A stretch of 9,175 nt of DNA from contig JACREV010000260.1 of assembly GCA_016218095.1 (NCBI GenBank), positions 1 through 9,175 on the forward strand. Reading direction: 5' to 3'. The DNA is from Deltaproteobacteria bacterium. GTDB taxonomy: Bacteria > Desulfobacterota > GWC2-55-46. The notes beneath the pieces are model-generated. The model ran no database searches. It was given only the letters and a program-made list of their open reading frames with translations, and was not told the DNA's origin. Positions 5,800-9,175 of this stretch are shown piece by piece (position 1 is the stretch's first letter; every line of letters begins with the position of its first letter). A program made the translations under genes and the position numbers.

Positions 5800-6552
5800 C
5801 TACTTCCCCTTCCTCCACCACGTGATCGCCGACTTCTTATGAAATTTGGCGAATAACATGCCCTTCTTTTTTACGAGCTTCTTCTCCAAAAAACCACGGA
5901 GTTTTGCGTCGTGCTCCTCGGTCACAATCCCGATGTACTCCTTCCAGAACGAGACCGCTTCGTCGAGGTCGATGAAGGGCTGGTCGAAGTCGTAGTCGAT
6001 TATCTCGACGTTGGCGAAGACGCCCATGTCATGCAGGGTCGTGTAGGTCTTTATGTAATCCGATCTCTCGCCAAAGGGCTTATTGAAAAGGAGCGGGTAC
6101 AATTCCTTGTAGTAGAACTTATCCGCCTTAGGGTCCGCGTTCTCGATTAAGAAGACCGCTTTTTTCGCGAGCGGGTCCGCCTCCTCGATGAACTTCCTCG
6201 GGTCTTTCAGCAACTGCGGCACATTGGCGCAGACGATACAGTCGTGGGGCTTTAAAACAGCTTCATTCCAGGGGGCGGTTATCGTGTTTACTTTAAGCCC
6301 CGCATCTTTGGCGTCGCGCTCCAGTATCTCTATCATCGCCTTTGAGGGGTCGAGGGCCGTCACCTTCTTCCCGGCCCTGGCGAGCGGTATTGAGAGCGTC
6401 CCGCAGCCGCTTCCGACGTCGAGGAAGGTCTTCGAGTCCTCAGTCCTCGGCAGGATGAAGGATAGCGCGACTTTAGGCAGTGTCGAGTAGTCGAGCCCCC
6501 TCCTGTACCATTCGGCCTTGAGCCTGTTCCAATAGCCCCTTCCCTCGCACAT
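5800..6552 (-). CDS. Class I SAM-dependent methyltransferase
   Basis: This 250-residue protein has a Rossmann-fold SAM-binding core. Motif I is FLDVGSGCGTLSIPLA (43-58). The acidic residue of the second strand is D68 in VTALDPS, and the strand-4 block is HDCIVCANVPQLL (103-115). The C-terminal half (FNKPFGERSDYIKTYTTLHDMGVFANVEIIDYDF, then FWKEYIGI) probably forms the substrate cap, and the end is basic. I cannot name the substrate; small molecule, RNA and protein are all possible. No membrane span or signal peptide is seen, so it is probably cytoplasmic. The ATG lies one base after the stop of the AsmA-like gene, with GGAG (6566-6563) inside that gene ten bases before it, so the pair should be cotranscribed. 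Composition matches the host. Confidence 0.85.
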   Translation of the reverse strand: MCEGRGYWNRLKAEWYRRGLDYSTLPKVALSFILPRTEDSKTFLDVGSGCGTLSIPLARAGKKVTALDPSKAMIEILERDAKDAGLKVNTITAPWNEAVLKPHDCIVCANVPQLLKDPRKFIEEADPLAKKAVFLIENADPKADKFYYKELYPLLFNKPFGERSDYIKTYTTLHDMGVFANVEIIDYDFDQPFIDLDEAVSFWKEYIGIVTEEHDAKLRGFLEKKLVKKKGMLFAKFHKKSAITWWRKGK

Positions 6553-6553
6553 C

Positions 6554-9175
6554 TTACTTTATCTCCTGTATTATCTCACCCGGCGCCTCGATGAGCCTTT
6601 CGAGGATACCCAGGACCGGGTCGCTTATGCTCTTTATCGGCACCGGGTCTACGTCCGGCTTCTTGAGCGGCCCCTCCACGGAGAAGTACATGGAGACGGT
6701 CGACTTTTCCTTGCCCGTGATTATCCAGCCGGCAAGGGGGATCGAAGAGATTATCTTGTCTATGGTAACAAAAGGGTGGAGCGCAAGCAAGGCGTCGATG
6801 TTCTTGTCAGGGAAGTCGATCTCGCCTGTCGCGGACATGCGGAGCGTGTCGCTGTCGAGCGCGAGGTTCTTGGTCGAGAGCACACCGTCCTTCACCTTGA
6901 AGTCGCCCCCGAGCGTCTTGTACTGGAGCCCTTCCCTGAATGCCTCGTCTATTGAAAGTATGTTCACGACCGAGAATATGCTCGAGAGCAGGGGGAACTT
7001 CCAGATGCGGCCCCTGTCGGCCTTGAGCTTCCCGGAGCCGTTGAGGCCGCTTGCGAAAGGATGGGCCCCGCGTTTGCCGGTAAGCGCTATCACGCCCTGG
7101 AGGCCGCCGGAGAGTATCGACTTTTTAGCGCCGAAGCCCGAGATGAGCCTTTCGAGCTTTATCTTCGAGAACTCGGCGTCGGCCCTGAACGAGAGCGGCT
7201 CGTCCTTGCCGCGGAAGTATTCGGCCTTGCCGAATATGGAACCGTAGTCTATCTCGGCGGCGAACGGCTCGACGACTATCGCCTCGGGCTCGAGCCTGAG
7301 GTCGATCTTGAGGTCCTTGAACGGATGCCCTCCGATGGCGCCCTCGGCTATCCTTATCCTCCCGGAGCCGGTTACCGGGAGCGTCTCGCCCGTCTTCTCC
7401 TCCTTGGGGGCTTCGGGCTCTTCCTCCTCTTCTTCCCCGTCCTTCTTTACGACAAAGTCGGTTGTCAAGAGGCGGGGGGAGTTGAGCGTGAATTCGACTT
7501 TCCGCCCCTCTATGTCCGGGACCTCCATGTAGCCGGATAGCTCGGTCTCTCCGACCGAGAGCTTATCCAGAAAGACCTTCCCCTTGTTCCCCTTGAAAAA
7601 AGCCGAGGCCTTTATCCTCTCTATGGGTTTCGCGATGTAAGGCGACTGGAAACGCGCGTCCTCGACTCTTATGTCGCCTTCGATCACCGGCCTTTCCTTC
7701 CCGGACGACTTTATCGCCTTTATCATGAATGAGAGGAGCCCCGAGCTCTCGAAGTCGCGGCTTAAAAGCGGCGAGACGTCGTCGAGGTCGGCGATCTTCA
7801 AGTCCTTCGACAGCATTGAGAGCTCGTAATCCTTCATGTCCAGGGACGTCTCCCCCGACACATCGGCGCGGGACGACCCGAAGGCGAGGGAGAGGCCTTT
7901 TATGCCGAGCCTCTTCCCGTCAAGGGAGAGTTCGGCGTCTATCGCGAGCGGGTAGTCCTCTTCTTTCCGCAGGTATTTTTTGTACTCTATCCCGGCATGG
8001 AGGGTGTCGAGCGAGGCCTTTGCGGCAAACGAGCCCTTTCTGCCGACGAGGCGTCCGTTGAGCGCGGCCTCTCCCTTTACCAGGAGGTCTTGTCTTATTT
8101 TTTCGAGCGACGGGGTATTATCGATAGTCCCGCCCGAGACAACGGAAGAAAGCGCGAGGTCGACGAAGGGGTCGCCTCCCATGTAGTCCTCGACAGCGCC
8201 CGTGAGCTTGAGCGAAGAGAGCCCGTCGCTCAAGGAGATCGATTCGATATCCGCCTTTTTATCGTCGAACGCGACCGACGCGCTCGCCTCACTAATGCGC
8301 GGGAGCCCCTCGTAGGCGAACCATCCGTCCCGCAGAGTGAGTCTGCCGGAGTATTGGGGAGGGGCCTTTGATTTGAAGGACCCCCATGCCCTCGCGTCAA
8401 GGTCTATCGCGCCCCCCGCCTCTGCGTTTGCGAGCGCGTCTTTTGCCTTCGGCGACTTTACGAGGTCTTTAGCGAGCCCGAGCGACTCCCCTGCGTCCAA
8501 CCCCGCCTCCAGAGAGAACTCGTACTCCATCCTGCCGGTCAAGTCCTTTATGAAACCTTCGAAGTCCCTGACTATCTCTTGCCCGTAGGCCCCGCGAAAG
8601 CCTTCGAGTCTGAGCGCGTTGTTCCTTATAATGACCGAGCCGGATACGCCGGATATCGGGAGCTTGAGCCCCTTGTATGTAAAGGCGAGGCCGTCGATGG
8701 AGGCGGACAGGGTCACCGCCCCCGGCTTTTTGAACGCCTCAGCGCCTTTAAGCTCTCTTGTGAGGCCGCGCGCGGTGAACTCGTGAAAGGTGACGGCCCC
8801 GCCCGTCGGGGAGATGTTTTTGAACGCAAGGGAGGCGGGCCCCTTCAAGGCCTTGGAGGGTACAAGGTTTTTAAGCGCCCCTGCCTTTATCGGCGATGAG
8901 GCGAGACTGAGCGAGAACTCCCTCAACTCCCCCGCGCCGGATACGCTGTACGAGCCTGTGAAAGTCGAGCCGGAGAGCCTCAAAAGCGCGTCCTTTAAGT
9001 ATATATCCCTCTTGCCGTCCCTTTCGGAAGAGGCCTCGACCCTTGCCGAGGCCGACGGCATGACTAAAGGGGAGGCGAGCTTTGGGTGTGAGACCTTGAG
9101 GTCCTTTGCGGATACTATCGCGTTTATCGGGTTTACGAGGGCCGAATCGTAGGAAAAAAAGATGTCCCCGTCGCC
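6554..9175 (-). CDS. AsmA/YhdP-like envelope protein, 5' partial
   Basis: The frame stays open to base 9175, adding 38 codons before the ATG at 9061, so the gene starts outside the window; 873 residues are visible. The sequence is a long run of alternating short beta strands with repeated patterns such as ADVSGETSLDMKDYELSM and LSGGLQGVIALTGKRG, typical of AsmA-superfamily repeats. An acidic linker (EEEEEEPEAPKEE) is near residue 585. The C-terminal region (about 730-860) has the AsmA C-terminal pattern: LRMSATGEIDFPDKNIDALL, then IPLAGWIITGKEKSTVSMYF and VEGPLKKPDVDPVP. AsmA-like proteins (AsmA, YhdP, TamB) are usually inner-membrane anchored and span the periplasm, where several are linked to phospholipid transport to the outer membrane. 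The N-terminal anchor is not visible, and the exact subfamily is uncertain. The downstream methyltransferase is one base away. Confidence 0.85.
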   Translation of the reverse strand, partial: GDGDIFFSYDSALVNPINAIVSAKDLKVSHPKLASPLVMPSASARVEASSERDGKRDIYLKDALLRLSGSTFTGSYSVSGAGELREFSLSLASSPIKAGALKNLVPSKALKGPASLAFKNISPTGGAVTFHEFTARGLTRELKGAEAFKKPGAVTLSASIDGLAFTYKGLKLPISGVSGSVIIRNNALRLEGFRGAYGQEIVRDFEGFIKDLTGRMEYEFSLEAGLDAGESLGLAKDLVKSPKAKDALANAEAGGAIDLDARAWGSFKSKAPPQYSGRLTLRDGWFAYEGLPRISEASASVAFDDKKADIESISLSDGLSSLKLTGAVEDYMGGDPFVDLALSSVVSGGTIDNTPSLEKIRQDLLVKGEAALNGRLVGRKGSFAAKASLDTLHAGIEYKKYLRKEEDYPLAIDAELSLDGKRLGIKGLSLAFGSSRADVSGETSLDMKDYELSMLSKDLKIADLDDVSPLLSRDFESSGLLSFMIKAIKSSGKERPVIEGDIRVEDARFQSPYIAKPIERIKASAFFKGNKGKVFLDKLSVGETELSGYMEVPDIEGRKVEFTLNSPRLLTTDFVVKKDGEEEEEEPEAPKEEKTGETLPVTGSGRIRIAEGAIGGHPFKDLKIDLRLEPEAIVVEPFAAEIDYGSIFGKAEYFRGKDEPLSFRADAEFSKIKLERLISGFGAKKSILSGGLQGVIALTGKRGAHPFASGLNGSGKLKADRGRIWKFPLLSSIFSVVNILSIDEAFREGLQYKTLGGDFKVKDGVLSTKNLALDSDTLRMSATGEIDFPDKNIDALLALHPFVTIDKIISSIPLAGWIITGKEKSTVSMYFSVEGPLKKPDVDPVPIKSISDPVLGILERLIEAPGEIIQEIK

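Noticed and set aside
7061..7540. Plus-strand 159-residue open frame within the AsmA-like gene
   Set aside because: It is antisense to a well-supported coding frame and lacks recognisable motifs. Other plus-strand frames at 6591-9152 were rejected likewise.
6554..9061. ATG at 9061 as the start of the AsmA-like gene
   Set aside because: The frame continues open to base 9175 with plausible family sequence (IFFSYDSALVNPINAIVSA), so this Met is internal.

Overview
The window is bacterial chromosomal DNA of high G+C (35 of 60 bases in 781-840 and 36 of 60 in 6301-6360). Its genes use ATA (Ile) and AGG (Arg) often. An AsmA-family protein points to a two-membrane cell, and a CcsB/ResC-type haem protein points to System II cytochrome c maturation. 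I infer an uncultured Gram-negative of the Desulfobacterota/Nitrospirota sort; the sequence alone does not fix the lineage.

Region 1 (1-3783, plus strand) is a tightly packed run. It starts with a LonB-like AAA+ protease whose 5' end lies outside the window. Next is queE (7-carboxy-7-deazaguanine synthase), overlapping the lon stop by one base, and then a ccsB/resC-type cytochrome c biogenesis gene. The three functions differ (protein quality control, queuosine precursor synthesis, haem delivery), so the link is shared transcription, not one pathway.

Region 2 (about 3784-5165, minus strand) is an A+T-rich islet (sampled lines 17-20 G+C per 60). It carries two overlapping genes with their own promoter-like sequence and a strong ribosome binding site. 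The first encodes a 166-residue protein with a probable C-terminal winged helix. The second encodes a protein of about 247 residues with a HEPN-like Arg-Asn...His motif and a probable C-terminal winged helix. Neither matches a family I can name. The layout resembles a small acquired defence or toxin-antitoxin-like cassette, and this is the best candidate here for an undescribed system.

Region 3 (about 5166-5799) has no convincing large gene. It holds at least seven perfect inverted repeats of different sequence, including two copies of one REP-like unit in opposite orientation (BIME-like). It also holds a 27-codon basic ORF with a very good ribosome binding site.

Region 4 (5800-9175, minus strand) is a two-gene operon: a large AsmA/YhdP-like protein, open at its 5' end, followed one base later by a class I SAM-dependent methyltransferase.
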